Of a stretch of DNA of 64,000 bases, positions 24,239 to 35,944 are shown piece after piece. Made by a program: the position numbers and the translations under genes. Position 1 is the first letter of the stretch. Each line of letters starts with the position of its first letter. The notes under the pieces are model-generated. The model was not told the DNA's origin. It worked only from the letters and a program-made list of their open reading frames with translations, and did not search any database. This stretch comes from Heterobilharzia americana (lineage: Eukaryota; Platyhelminthes; Trematoda; Strigeidida; Schistosomatidae), in the NCBI GenBank assembly GCA_944470555.2, contig OX104127.1:145615787-145679786 (forward strand), written 5' to 3'.

Positions 24239-27200
24239 TTACCATGTGGGCCAACCTAGTACGATGGTACCGGCTATATGACAGAGGGGAAACTGCCTGA
24301 TGCACACTGTTCTCATCGTTCTAAATTTAGAGCTATTTAATTCACTGAATAGACCATAGAGAGAGATCCCACCTACATGTATTCTCAAGTTACTATCAAT
24401 TTCACTACCTTGGAGACACTGAGGTCCCACAGAGCCACCTTTGAGTGCCTCTGTTGAAAGGCATCTGTCTACAAACAGACTGTAGATATCATCCGAACCC
24501 AAAAGCGAGTTGATAAGGCGCTTAAACTGTGACACAGAGGTGCTGCAACGTACAATCAAGGGTAGCCTATTCCAGATCAGGCTGTAATAGGTAGTAAAGG
24601 ATTTACATCTGACCTGTCTATTGCACCTTTTTATTGACAACGTCAGTGTATGATTTCTAAGGTCATTTGACGGCGCATATCTCCAAGCGGGTGGGGAGGA
24701 ACATTATGATAGACCATGTAAAGTTTTGTACAAGAGAACTAAGTTGTTTCTCAGACGCCGTTTCCATAGTGGTTCAATGGACAGTATAGTGCACCTATGT
24801 AGCCTACATTGTCAGCGTAACTCAATAATCGTCTAGTGAAACTCCTTTGGAAGTATTCATGTCATGATTCGTCATTTTTTTCATATTAGAAAAACAGAAT
24901 GAGCAGTATTCCAATATCGGTCTAACACATAACTTAAAAAGAGCAAGCTTGGCCTCTTTTGTATAGAAGCTCTTTAGAAGGAAACCTAATAATCTTCTAG
25001 CTTTAGAGATGATAGCTGGGACATGCTCACTGAAGTTAAGGTTACCAGGACATTGGACGCTCAGGTTGCAAACCTAATTGAGTATTTGTACTTCCTGATC
25101 TATAGATAGCTTGCTGATAGGGTAATACTTTCCGAGGCATAGAATTCCACATTTTTCATGGCTGAGTCCAAGTTGCCACTTCTGACTCCACTCAAGCCGA
25201 TTATTTAAATCTGCTTGAGCTGCTGACAGACCTTCAGTAATTGCACCAGACTGGAAGCTGCAAACAGTCTTCGGGTCGTCAGCATAACGATATGGTTTTC
25301 CATGTCTAATCGCTTTACATATGTCATTAATATACATGAGAAAGAGAAGTGAACCAAGAACACTTCCTTGAACCACACCACTTGTAATTGGTAGGGGGTC
25401 GGAAAGGCATTCGTTCACTTCAACTCTGAGGGCGTTCATGAGAGAATGATGCAAACCAGTTACGTAAGGGGTTTTCCACACCAAGTGACCTGAGCTTCAT
25501 GAGCAGTCTCTGGTGGGGCACTTTTTCAAATGTTTTCTTGAAGTCGAAAAACAGTACAGCAACAAAAAGGCCTTGGTCACGCCTTCATATGATGTATTCA
25601 AGATAGTCTAGCCTGCAGGTGTCACGGGATCTGGTTTTTAGGAACCCATGCTGCGAAGTTGATGATAAGTTGTTATCCAGTAGGTAATCCACTACACTAT
25701 TCTTTATAAGTTTCTCCATGACTCTGAAAATCACTGATGTGAGATTAATCGGGCGGTAATTATCCAAATGTGCAGTTGGTCCGGATTTATGAGTGGGGAT
25801 GGCGTAGATAGTTTTTCAGATGGAGGGGTAACATGAACTATTGAGTGGCATAGAAAAAACTTCGGCAGCAACAGAGGTATGTCTTCACCTCCGTTTTTGA
25901 TGACGACAGCAGGTATCCCATCTAAACCACCAGTGAAATGAAGTTTTAGAGTGCTAATCGCCGCAGAAATATTTTGTACTGTAAACCTAACGTTTTGGAT
26001 CCTAGGAGAAGGTGCTGCCAACCGTTGCAACCCAAATGCATTACTCTCATTTGCTACCGAGGCAGCAAAGTGGTTACTGAAAATCTCCGCGGTCTGCTTA
26101 GGGTCATCGTGCACTTCACCGTTACTAATAATACACTCAATCGTTTTGGATTTAGATGATTTCAGTCTGGACTTGATAATCTTTGTTAGAGATTCTTTAT
26201 TGCTAGAAGACAGAACTTGACGTTCCTGTCCGAGGGCTTCATGTACACGAAGAGCATCAGCATAAGCATAAATATTAGACGTCGTGACTAGTGAGGAAAG
26301 GTCATGTTGCCTATGAAAACGAGTGGCATGTTTCCGAAGTCCACTTCGAAGGGAATTTGGAATAAACAGCGTTTTCGGGATCACAGAATTAATGCTCTCT
26401 TCTGGTGCAAATTAGTCACGATTATTACATAAGTTGCCACAAAAAACAGTTGTCAGTGCTTCCATAGACGTACTGGTAAAGCAACCTTCCCAATCTAAAC
26501 ACTTTAGTGAAAATTGAAAGCCCATCCAGTCAATGTCATGGTAGTTTCTGTACTGTATTAGCCGTCTTTTAGGGCTAACAGCAGACTCAAAATTTAGGCG
26601 AAAAACTACAATGTTATGGTCACTTCTTGGGAATCGATGGCCTACATGTACCATGGAAGGAATGAGATTTTTGACGAAAACTAAGCCTAAAACATTATGT
26701 AGTCTAGTCGGACTTCGAACATATTGAAGCCACCCGTCAGACTCAAGACAGTGGGCGAAAGATTCGTATTGTTTGGAAGCCTTTGTAGGGTATCCAGAGA
26801 TCTCTGGCATGTTAGGGTCCCCGCATACAATGTTTCCTGCAAATGACATGGAGGCGATAAACCTAAAGGCTTCTGACAACGAGTTGTCATACTGGGAATT
26901 GGAATTGGGAGGACGATACACGCACCCAAAAAGAAAGGATAGACAGCTAGCGGGCCTCAAAATAACTCAGACAGAATCTTTTGCAATTCTTAGCTCGGGG
27001 ACGTCGCGCTGCGTGGAATCTATGGATGAACTGACATACATGGGACAACCACCCCTACGGCCACATGTCCTATCACCACGAAAAAGTGTGTAGTCGCCTA
27101 GGCAAATGCTCGAGTCAGAAATTTCTGAGGTGCATCATGCCTCAGTTATCATGATGATTGAAGGGGAGCATAACAACTCTAGTAAGGCCAAACTAGACGT

Positions 27201-27250
27201 CTTATTGCAGACTGACGGGGCATTTATTGGGCACACAGTAAATGAACGCC
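24239..27250 (-). pseudogene. ORF2 of copy H: endonuclease and reverse transcriptase
   Basis: The endonuclease begins near 27210 (SLALLELLCSPSIIMITEA), continues with a DRTCGRRGGCPMYV segment, and then the open frame 26960-26412. That frame has GDPN at residues 47-50 (consensus GDFN) and SDH at 113-115. The linker and RT follow: 26384-25731 has LKLHFTGGLDGIPAVVIKNG, and 25767-25585 NYRPINLTSV and QHGFLKTRS. A shifted frame gives FFDFKKTFEKVPH (motif A). Open frame 25484-25074 has SGVVQGSVLG at 35-44 and catalytic YADD at 67-70. The C-terminal part includes ARRLLGFLLKSFYTKEAKLALFK and the last frame 24640-24239. Four or more frame breaks make it inactive. Confidence 0.9.
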
Positions 27251-27559
27251 CTAACAGCTGAAAGCAACCGCAACTATCTTGAAAGAACGGCTTACTAATG
27301 TCGTTGGGAAGCGAAGAGTGCTGGCTACAGGTAAGTTGTGGGGTATCGGGTAAATGATTTGTGCTGACATTAAAAGGAAGTGGCATGCGACAGTTTAATA
27401 GGGAGACGGAGTTAGGAATATTGATCGATTCAACATCAACCTTAAGCAGATCGGATGACTGAGAAAGAGAGACTGAGGTACTCAAATGATTCGTTGTCAT
27501 GTAGCACTTTTCTAACACATACCCACCAGGGTCAAGGACCAGAGTGCCTTTATTTTTTT

Positions 27560-29334
27560 TGTTAGTGCTCGGTGTAGACGTTAACCCGGCGGGTGCGAAT
27601 GAGGTGTGAAACCTTTTGTTCCCAGTGACTTTTTGTGGTCTCGTACAACACGTGGCTGGAGACTAACTGGATGATCTGGCTTACCAAAGGTGCCACCAAC
27701 TCTTGAAGTCGCCAAAACTTCTGTTGCTGTGTTTGCAAGCTTTTAATGGGTTCAAAAATGCGTGTCGAATAGTCATTGTGGTTACATTCAGTGGTGGATT
27801 GAGTATACTGGCTACTTTCGCCTGCTGCACGGGGATTTAGAGCAGACGTTTGGCAATAGCTTGGTTCATCAATCGAATAATGTGTTTTCCTTGCAAACAG
27901 TTTTCGATTCTGCGTTCTAAGGAGCGTTGATGCCGCTTTAGTGAACACTCCGGTATCATCATAACGATCACTAAAGTTAGGTTCAGACGGACGTTGTGCA
28001 ACGACTAAACGATCATTGTTGTGCGTTGCAAAGGATGTAGGGTGGCGATTCGTGGCTTGAAAACGCCTGTCTTTATGATGAGGTGGTTTACAGTGACTTT
28101 ACCGTCTGGCTGTAGCTGGGGGATGATTTGGTCAGAGTTGTGAGAAATGCGGTCAGTTATTGGCCGTGGTGGTTTATATATGCCAAATAACTGGCTTCGC
28201 AGAGTTCACGCGCATGTTGCACCAGGGATGTGCTGACGTGCTTGCACTTGGAATATTAGTTGTCCTAGACTTAGAGGAAGCATGACGCTTTCCGTCGGTC
28301 TACCGATTTCAACTTGGGTTGTTCAAAAGACAAAATATTGCTTTTTGAGGCGAAAATACTCTTGTATGAGTGTGTAAGCTCATTATTGCCTGAGTAGGTC
28401 TCAGTGGACAGACAGTTGTGGGTAGGGCTTTCAGCGCATAAGGCTGAGTTATCGAACTTTTCGTTCACCTTAGCCTTATTTATGTCACCACCACGATGTT
28501 TCGTTGGGGGAATAACGCTTGAAGTCGAAGGATCTAGATTAACTGAGCCTACCATCATCTGACTGTTTATCTTTAGCGAATCGTAAAACGTTGAGGTCAT
28601 GGATAAGTCAACTGGACTTGTGCCTACTTTTCGGTCTATTTGCTCACTCATGGGATCAGTAGCAGGCCTACTTTCCGTGTAATCAAGTGGGAGTTCTGAC
28701 TGAAACTTGCGGTTGCGACAGTGGCAAGGTGTTAAATCTTCAGCAACCTTAGCATTTCTATAGGAAGTATGAGCACTAATAGATTTGCCAGATTTTATGA
28801 AGAGTTTAGCATACCTGACACAGTTAAGCTTGAAAAAAGTTAGCAAATGTTGTCGTTTGATATCCTTCTCGACCTGACAACGTGACATCCAACCAAAGGA
28901 ATATCACATGCTTGTAGACATACATCTTTCAAGTGATGCACCGGGATATGGTCAGGAAGATTATACACCAAAGCATTATAGGGCGACATAATTCGTTTAG
29001 TGACTTCCTCTGCTACAAACTGGACCAAACGTTCACATTTGTGTCAGTTCTCAGAGCTGGCATTAATACCAGTACTTCTGTCCCAAATGCACACAAGAGG
29101 GGCATATTCAGACAGCTTGTCATTAATATCTTTCACATTACTCTGCAGTGAGAGTATGTCATTTTTTATACCAGTCGAGTCACTAATTAAGTCTGACATC
29201 AAGTTTGGCACAATTACCTCAGCGTACCTTTCAGAAGAGTTTTAGAATCCATCGATGACTTATCTTTTGGCTGGCTGACTAGAATTTGGCATAAGTCTCC
29301 TTACTGCACATGTATGTTTACTAGGTTTGGCCAT
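27560..29334 (-). pseudogene. ORF1 of copy H, RNA-binding type
   Basis: ORF1 of CR1-clade LINEs binds the element RNA. The first codons at 29334 read MAKPSKHTCAVRRLMPNSS and then meet a stop after about 22 codons. Further on, ISDSTGIKNDILSLQSNVKDIND and KCERLVQFVAEEVTKR suggest a coiled-coil region. The open frame 29028-28840 contains NALVYNLPDHIPVHHLKDVC and VVRSRRI. Joined across a frame change to HLLTFFKLNCVRYAKLFIKSG, this resembles an RRM-like fold by its hydrophobic pattern (inference). The rest (28888-28271 and 27948-27562) is rich in Ser/Thr and charged residues without a domain I recognise. Confidence 0.65.
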
Positions 29335-29606
29335 CATTGTAATTATTTGACGTAAAAGTTTCGGATTGATAATGGCAATATAAACTTAGTTCAACTGCCA
29401 ATATCTGCCAGTGAATGGAGATGAGATACACAGAAACCAACAAATTTAATCGATATAGCGCAGATTGATAAATAACTAAAAAACTTTTTAGACTTCTCTT
29501 TTCCCCACTGATGTCTCTTTATTCTAACATGGAGCTTCCTCCGTATTTCCCGCTTACTTTCCCCCAATCAGAATTATTTTTCCTTTTTCTGACGGTATGG
29601 GGAAGT

Positions 29607-29611
<5 letters not shown>

Positions 29612-29675
<64 letters not shown>
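29612..29675. repeat. (TA)n microsatellite, about 32 units
   Basis: An uninterrupted TA dinucleotide run of roughly 64 bases. It lies between two minus-strand LINEs, about 270 bases before the ORF1 start side of copy H and about 210 bases beyond the recognised 3' end of copy I. CR1-type elements often end in short tandem repeats, so it could be an expanded 3' tail of copy I or a pre-existing microsatellite. Its perfect state in a decayed neighbourhood suggests recent expansion. Confidence 0.95.
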
Positions 29676-29677
<2 letters not shown>

Positions 29678-29883
29678 AGTGGACCCGAAATACGACGTGG
29701 TAGAAAAAGCCGAGGGTGGGTTACTAGGTTATACGGTAGTGTGTTGAGTCAGAAGATAATCCCAGATAAAACCCATGGACGGTCACTGAACCTGCGCGAA
29801 AATCGGCCTGTTGAAGTGCGTGATTATCGAATAATGCACAAAAGGGGTTAGCAAGGCGACAACAAGAAACACGTGGCGTCGGT

Positions 29884-30540
29884 ACAATATCCAGTATCTT
29901 TTAACGAGCTAGTGTAAGCCGATTTATTTGCTCGCGCTCTCTTCTAGGTCTTGCAGAGCGGTTCCAGGTCTTTGGCGGATTCCAATGCAGTAGGTCTACT
30001 CACTTGGCTGCTGTAGCTCTGGTTAGCCTGACGGGCGGCTAGATGTTGTTTAGATTTGTAGGTAGTGTTTATTCGTTTGCTTTTTCTTCCAAGGACTGTG
30101 GCGCAGATGAGTTCCTCAAACGTCGTGTCAGCAGACAATTGGTCGGGCTGGTTGTAAAAAGGAGATGAAAAATATGTGCAGAAAAATCAAGTTAGAGAAA
30201 GTGCAGAGAGATACAAAACAGAAAAAGAAAAGGAAAAAAGGAAGAACAATAATATATACAAAAGATTAGGAAAAAGGAAACGGCGAGGAAGGATAAAACA
30301 TTGGCGGGTTCATGGGGAATAGGTGATAGGCAGAGCTTTTGTTAAAGTTTGAGAACGTAAAGTCGGAAGGAAGAATAATAAATAACACGATAGGACCAGT
30401 GGGAATAAAGTAATTCTTTTAGTAGGGGACGGTAACTGGAGGGGACATCTGTAGGAAGGTGTAAGGTTGAGCCAAGTTCCAAGTGATGGTGGTTTCACAA
30501 AGTGTTCAGTAACGGTTGGCCGTACCGAGTCAGTAGGTCG
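29884..30540 (-). promoter_or_regulatory. 3' UTR module of the PHD-ORF1 LINE family (copy I)
   Basis: After the RT stop come a pyrimidine-rich stretch (about 30290-30170 on the minus strand), a conserved box at 30120-30095 (minus strand TTTGAGGAACTCATCTGCG, followed by CCACAGT) and a terminal box at 29902-29885 (AAAAGATACTGGATATTG). The same three features appear in order in copy O, and two or more of them in copy N. Non-LTR elements are recognised by their RT through 3' UTR RNA, so conservation here suggests a recognition structure (inference). The short open frames inside it (64 aa on the minus strand) are probably incidental. Confidence 0.6.
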
Positions 30541-30547
30541 TGTCAGC

Positions 30548-33180
30548 CTAGTCTACATCCCAGTTGGATAAGCGCAAACCGTGCGTCACTGAGCAACTGT
30601 CCAACCTCTTCTTGAAGCTGTCAACAAACGGAGCAGTAGCAATCTTGGCAGGCAATGAGTTACAGTGGCCGCAAACTTGTAGAGAGAAGTGTGATCGCAC
30701 ACGGGTTTTCGCTCTTTGGTGGGCGATTCTCCTTGGGATACCACGAGGATTGCCATAGTGGCCGTTCGGCAGGATTCCACTGTTCGGATGACTTGGGTTA
30801 CTAAGTATTTTGTAAGCTGTTATCAAGTCACCACGTGATCTACGGTAGCTTAGGGAGTAGAGCCCTAGATCCTTCAGCCTGTCCTGATATGGTTTTTGCT
30901 TCATTCCCACGACACTCTTTGTAGCTCTCCTTTGGACTTTCTTTAGGAGGTTCACGTCTCTTTTCAGACATGGTGGTGCAATGACGTTGTGTACATCTAG
31001 GTGGGGTCGTATATAGGTCTTATGCAGCTTCAAAAAGAGTTCCGGGGTCAGGGCACCCAACCTTCTGCACATGAAGTGCAGTACTGCGTAGGCTCTGGAG
31101 GCATCTCCTGGATAATTGGGGCTAGTGTCTAGTTTATCAGTTAGTATTAGTCCTGGGTCTTTCTCTGTGATGTTGTGGGAGAGTTGTGTTCCACAGAGAG
31201 AATAGGGTACCTCCTGAGAGTCTGTGGTGCGGGGAAACATGGCTCGACACTTATCTAGGTTAAATGCAAGTCCATTAATATCCACCCACTCTGCAAGTAA
31301 TCTGAGATCACTCTGCAGTGCACTTGATTCTGTTTCTGACGTCACATCTCTCCATAGCTTAACATCATCAGCGTAGAGTAGAAGTGGGGAGCTGAGATTC
31401 AGTGGGAGGTCATTCACAAAAAGAAGGAATAGCAGTAGACCCAGAATCGCTCCTTGTGGTACACCAGATGGTGATGCCCTCCAAGTTGAGCAAACTCTGT
31501 TGGCTCTTATGCAGAACTGTCCACCGTCTAGATAGTCCAACAACCATGAAAGCACTTGTCCCTTGATGCCCAACCTTTCTATTTTGAGAATAAGAACAGC
31601 GTGTGGGACTGTGAGGAGCCCTTAGTAAAATCCAGGAAAATAACATGGACAGGAATTTGGAGGTCCCAGCATGCCATCCACTTATCACCTGCCGCCAGAA
31701 TGTTTGTGGCACAGAACCTACCCTTTCTGAAACCATGTTGAGCATCACCTAGTGCTCCCTTCTTTTTTAAGTACTCCCTGACTTGGTCATCTACCAGGCT
31801 CTCCATTACTTTTGACACCACTGGTAAGAGGGTTATAGGTCGGTAGCACTTTGGGTTCTGCCTGTCTCCACCTTTGATGATGGGGGACAGAATAGAACTT
31901 TTCCACTCTTGTGGAAGCATGTGATTGTCTACTGCGCTTGGTGGTGTTGAATTTCGGTCGGGCAGTTGGTAATTTTGGTTCGATAGGGGCGTATTGAGTT
32001 GCGTATCGAAGGTGGCGCTAAAGGCTTTGGCGGTCTCTAGTCCGGAGAGGTTCTCTCCATCTGGGCCTTTCAGGACGAAAGCTCCCTGGCTGGTGAATTT
32101 TCCGCATGCCATAAACCGATATAGGTTTTTGGGATTTGCCTCGAGTTTTTGGGCAAGGTTCATCCGGAATGACCTTCTGTCTCCCCCCACTCTAATATTA
32201 CATCGATTTCTTAGGGCAGTATGCACGATGTGGTCAGACACTTTTCTGGAGGTCCTCCACTTGTGCCATGCTTTCTTCTTGGCTTTCAAAAGGCGTTCAC
32301 TGCCTCACTTCAGTCATGAGGTTTGCTTCCGCGGTACTGCTGTGAATACTGGGACGTTTTCAGAGACAGTCCTCTCGATGCCTCTGACTAGTTCCCAGTG
32401 TTGGCCAATCGACAGGTTGCTCCACTCCTGAGGCCATGGTGTTGTATTGGTTCATCGCCACGTAGTTCGCTTTGTTGTAGCAAAGACAAGGGCGGGATGC
32501 CTCCCATGACAGTTATTCATTGAGTACCAGATCGAACACTACCAAGCCGCGATCGCTGCTGCCGAGGGGGGTTTGAACCTGTACATTTTGCACCAGCAGT
32601 GGGTCACCGGTAAAAAGGTGGTCCAGTTTGGATGGCTTTCCGCCCGACCGCCAGAGATTGCCATGACCAATATCCTCGCGCAGCCCAGCCTTTTTGATAG
32701 TATTGAGTAGGTTTCGGTCGAGCCTTCATCTTGGGGTTCCCTTACCCGGCCCAAGATTGAGGGTCGGAGCATTGAAGTCGCCGGCTCTAATGACCTGGTC
32801 ATATCCGACCAACGCCGCCCCAGACATCATTTGCCGTAGTTGTCGGTTATCTTCCACGCTGCTAGTAGGAATTCTGTAGACGCCTCCTACCAGGTACTTG
32901 GTGTGTCCGACCTTAAATTGACACCAGATGGAGCCTGGGAGCCCTGAAAGTGAAGTTTCAGTTGCTCGTTCACTTTAAGGGTTATCACTTATAAGTGTCG
33001 CCACTCCGCCTCCTTCCTTTAACTCCCTGTCTCTCCTGAACAGACTCATATCGTCCATACTAATCTCGACGTCGCTAATGTCCGGCGATAACCAAGTTTC
33101 TACCAGGATTACGATCGTTGGAGCAAGGTAGGAAATCGTAAATCCCCCATTTCACTTCTAAGTCCCTTCACATTACTGTA
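30548..33180 (-). pseudogene. ORF2 of copy I: endonuclease and RT (341-codon open C-terminus)
   Basis: The endonuclease runs from about 33160 (RLYSNVKGLRSEM) to 32300 in several frames. The open frame 32289-31579 carries the linker KKAWHKWRTSRK and NPKNLYRFM, then jumps from NSTPPSAVDNH to LPQEWKSSILSPIIKGGDR and RPITLLPVVSKVMESLV. Compared with copy O, about 45-50 residues are missing at this junction near 31920. Motif A (VIFLDFTKG) precedes a frameshift at about 31576. The last frame 31573-30548 holds SGVPQGAILG (residues 36-45), catalytic YADD (67-70), FNLDKCRAM, a VQRRATKSVVGMKQKPYQDRL region and a typical C-terminus. Active-site residues are intact there. Confidence 0.9.
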
Positions 33181-33263
33181 AAGACGCTTGGCTGTGTTTC
33201 TAACGACATGGGGTATCTTGATGCTGGCAGAGTGCAGGAGGTCGTGCGTAGTGGCGAAACTTG

Positions 33264-34888
33264 CTATCGGACGGCCAGCCCCAGTGTAACCGGCCCAATC
33301 ACGTCTTTTCCCCTAACGGTTTCTGAGGGTTCCGTAGAGTCCAGGCTTGATTGTGCATCTTGTCTGTCGACAGTGGTGGTGACGTCAACACTAGGTGGTG
33401 TGGCCATTTTCTGTTGTCGAAGTGTCCTGGGTGTGCTTTCACAGCGACGAACATCCCCACTGATGTTATCTTTCACTGTGTACCAAGTTTGCAGTACACT
33501 GGTTAAAAGTTCTTGATAGCCGAAGTTAACAGCCATCAACCGGGGTGCTGTTGTCGTCGTCAAATGTGAGGGACGCGGCAGTCTGCAGACAGCCGCCACT
33601 GCTATCCCATTTAACCCCATCCTTGCTGACAACTGCCGCCATTGCTGGACGTCGTGAGCATACTTTTCTACGACTGTGTCGGTTGTCAGTTCCGGTATGC
33701 CTTGGGCAACCATGGTTGTTGGTTTCAGCGTTTGGGGCGCCTCGCGAGATACTTTTCTTGCTGACCAAGGGCGGTCTGGTCTGACTGTGACGCTGGATGA
33801 CCTGTTGATGACTAGTGTGTGTGACATCAGCAAGAATCTTTCCGCTTCCTTGGCCGAGCTTGGGGTAATTCTCGTCGGCGGAGGCTTTCCCTGAGTTGGG
33901 TAGTCGCCTTTGCAGAGCCCGCACACTTTTGCTTCTGGGTTACCCAGTCCTATTGTGGTGCATAGGGTTTCCCATTGCCGCTTGTCAAACGATTCTCTGT
34001 TCTCAAGGAGACTATCATGGCACACGGGGGACGTTAAACAAGATGATGGAATTCAACCTGTCACCAGCTTCTCTATTTTCGTGCGCTGTGGGTGGTTTTT
34101 TGCGGGGAGGGTGCACCTTCCTCCCCATTGTCACCCATTTTTCCCGTCGTACAGTGGGGTAAGCCTCTAAAGTGGCTTCAGGGTTGGGGACCAATGTAGT
34201 TGGTCGCGTACCCGGTCACCGCTTCGGTCTTTTTTGACCATTCACCTGTGTGAGTGGCCGGAGTACAGTGGTGACACTTGCTGCTTGGGCCTGGGTAGTG
34301 GTCTATGGGGGTGCCGGCATCACAGTAGTCACTGCGATGCCTTTTACGACCTGCAGAAAAGAGTAGCCTTAAGCGGCACTGTGGGCAGATGTACCAGAAC
34401 CATGTGCATGGGTAGCGCGCCATGATGGTGTAATATTGGTCTGGTATGTCCTCACCACACTGACTGTGGACACGCTTATTGCAGACGTTACACCCAAAGG
34501 CAGCATCCCTCTTGGCTACGGTGATACCACATGTATGACAGTCATCAGCCTGACTAGAAGGTTTAGTTAACGACTTTCTTTTCCTTCTCTTCTGTCTCTT
34601 AGTGGTAGCCTTCACGGGTAGACTAGAGTTTCGGCTAGTGGTGTAAGAAAGGCATGCTCGTTGATGGACCACAGCACAAGGGTTCACAGGGATAGGAATT
34701 CGACTTTTCCCAGGAAGTGGTAGTTGCAACTGTCCTCCTTAGGTCGACTTGTCATCTTTCGCGGTGGCACCAAGCCTTATGACTCCGGCCCTCTTTACTA
34801 CCACTGATGGGAAGTTTTGTGGCTGGGGTGAGGCTTCGCCTGAAATGTTCCTGATGCCAGGTTTGGTTAGAACTCGATTATTACTCAT
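33264..34888 (-). pseudogene. ORF1 of copy I with PHD-type zinc finger
   Basis: The start ATG at 34888 gives MSNNRVLTKPGIRNISGEAS before a stop near 34740. The open frame 34729-34178 has a basic KATTKRQKRRKRKSLTK stretch and then a zinc-finger pattern CHTCG, CNVCNKRVHSQC and CPQC with an aromatic (FWY) before the last pair, the C4HC3 layout of PHD fingers. The frame 34025-33264 contains WETLCTTIGLG, another CGLCKGD pair and Ser/Thr-rich sequence. PHD fingers occur in ORF1 of some CR1-type LINEs and may tether the particle to chromatin. Which histone mark it would read cannot be told. Frame breaks make this copy non-functional. Confidence 0.75.
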
Positions 34889-35090
34889 TTCTACTGGTGA
34901 TTAGGGGGATATAAATGAGACAGACAGATGGTCGTATCAAGCGGAACGTGAAAAGGCAATGATAGATAAAGTAAGTTGTCAACCTTACCTAGGATTGCCC
35001 AGTTGTATGGCACGGAAGAATGCCCAAAGCTTCCCACAGGTCCAAGGTATATGATGGAATGAGATAGGTAGTGCTGCAGTCGCGGCAACC

Positions 35091-35379
35091 TGAGCTATAG
35101 CAGTTGATCCAGGCAGTTAGACCTACCACACAGTTGTCCGTTTGGAGAGTGATAGTACTGAGAGACTGTAGCTAAACGTTTTTCCAGTGAAACTGTAACT
35201 TTCGTAGAGGAAATATCCAATTGAGAAGGCTTATATATGGTTATTTCCGAGTAGATTACAAACGATACAAAACACACCAGTATTCAAAGAAAGCGCGTTT
35301 GGATGTAACGGTCACAAAAGTTATATAGTGCACCATCCTGAACCAACCGTTTAGGGATCATCCTACGGGGAATAAAATC
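35091..35379. other. Short stretch upstream of copy I
   Basis: AT-rich, no recognised gene. It may include the 5' edge of copy I or the 3' side of the next relic; no boundary signal is visible. Confidence 0.35.
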
Positions 35380-35944
35380 AGGTTACATATGTAAGCAGTA
35401 AAATCGGAGCTAATAACGAAGATATCGCGATAGAATAGGTAGGTGGATTTGGGACCAGGAATGCTCCTATGCGCAGAAAACTAATGTTCTCAAATAAAAT
35501 AGAGTTATGGATATTTAGACAGAGTGGTAGTGCACGTGGGACCGTTTTGTGATCACTTCTTGTATTCTTGGAGCCTGTGTGGTTCGCAACAGGACTTATG
35601 TTGTCGCTAAACACAACGACCAATCCCTGTCACATCCGTTCAAAAGTCCCTAGAGTACTAACAGAGTTGTCTCGCTTAACTGGGTCAGTAGGCAAATCCC
35701 ATATGATCATAAATAGAGTGGAATCCCCACTCATGATCTTGCTATCATTTGCGAGAGAGGATAAATGTTCTAGGACTATAATTAATGGGATCCCATGGTT
35801 ACTAAGGGAACTAGGTACTCCGTAAGCACGTCTGACCAGTGCGGAAAAATCCCTGCAGTGCATGGCGATCCAAAGAAAGTCGCTAGTCTTGTCGAGGATT
35901 ATATTTTCCAGTTCGAAAACATTGACAGTATTCAGAAAGTACAC
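35380..35944 (-). mobile_element. CR1-type LINE endonuclease relic (copy J)
   Basis: The minus frame 35944-35630 reads RRAYGVPSSL, then LLEHLSSLANDSKI-like sequence (VLEHLSSLANDSKIMSGDS) and WDLPTDPVKRDNSV. This matches the endonuclease stretch from the YRxPSS motif to the GDFN box, here changed to SGDS. In the next frame, TRSDHKTV at about 35560 gives the SDH box. RT and ORF1 are not found on either side. The closest style among known elements is the schistosome CR1-type endonuclease, and it does not match copies H, I or K closely. Confidence 0.6.

Larger units (their letters stand above)
22970..29340 (-). mobile_element. Near-complete CR1-type LINE (copy H)
   Basis: Minus strand, with ORF1 then ORF2 (endonuclease, RT, C-terminus) in normal order. 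The ORF1 start codon is at 29334. The ORF2 stop is at 24241-24239. About 1.27 kb of apparent 3' UTR follows and may end near 22970, where the minus strand reads AATACAATTATTGTTGTT, a plausible short-repeat tail. That end is a guess. Total length of about 5-6 kb fits a full CR1-type element. Stops and frame shifts affect both ORFs, but all domains remain recognisable. Confidence 0.8.
29884..35090 (-). mobile_element. Near-complete LINE of the PHD-ORF1 family (copy I)
   Basis: Minus strand: 5' UTR up to about 35090, ORF1 with a PHD finger (start 34888), ORF2 endonuclease and RT, stop at 30550-30548, then a 3' UTR of about 660 bases down to the conserved terminal box at 29902-29885. The same family is present as copies N (47.76-51.3 kb), O (51.8-57.2 kb) and P (58.6-59.3 kb). 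The SGVPQGAILG-type RT motif B separates it from the SGVVQGSVLG elements E, G and H. Copy I is the best-preserved member here, with the last 341 codons of the RT open, though it carries an internal deletion and frame breaks upstream. Confidence 0.85.

Noticed and set aside
29511..29851. Plus frames with a long Tyr-Ile repeat
   Set aside because: Artefact of translating the (TA)n microsatellite.
32694..34162. Several plus-strand frames of 60-102 codons
   Set aside because: They lie opposite the ORF1 and endonuclease of copy I and have no domain; shadows of the minus-strand element.
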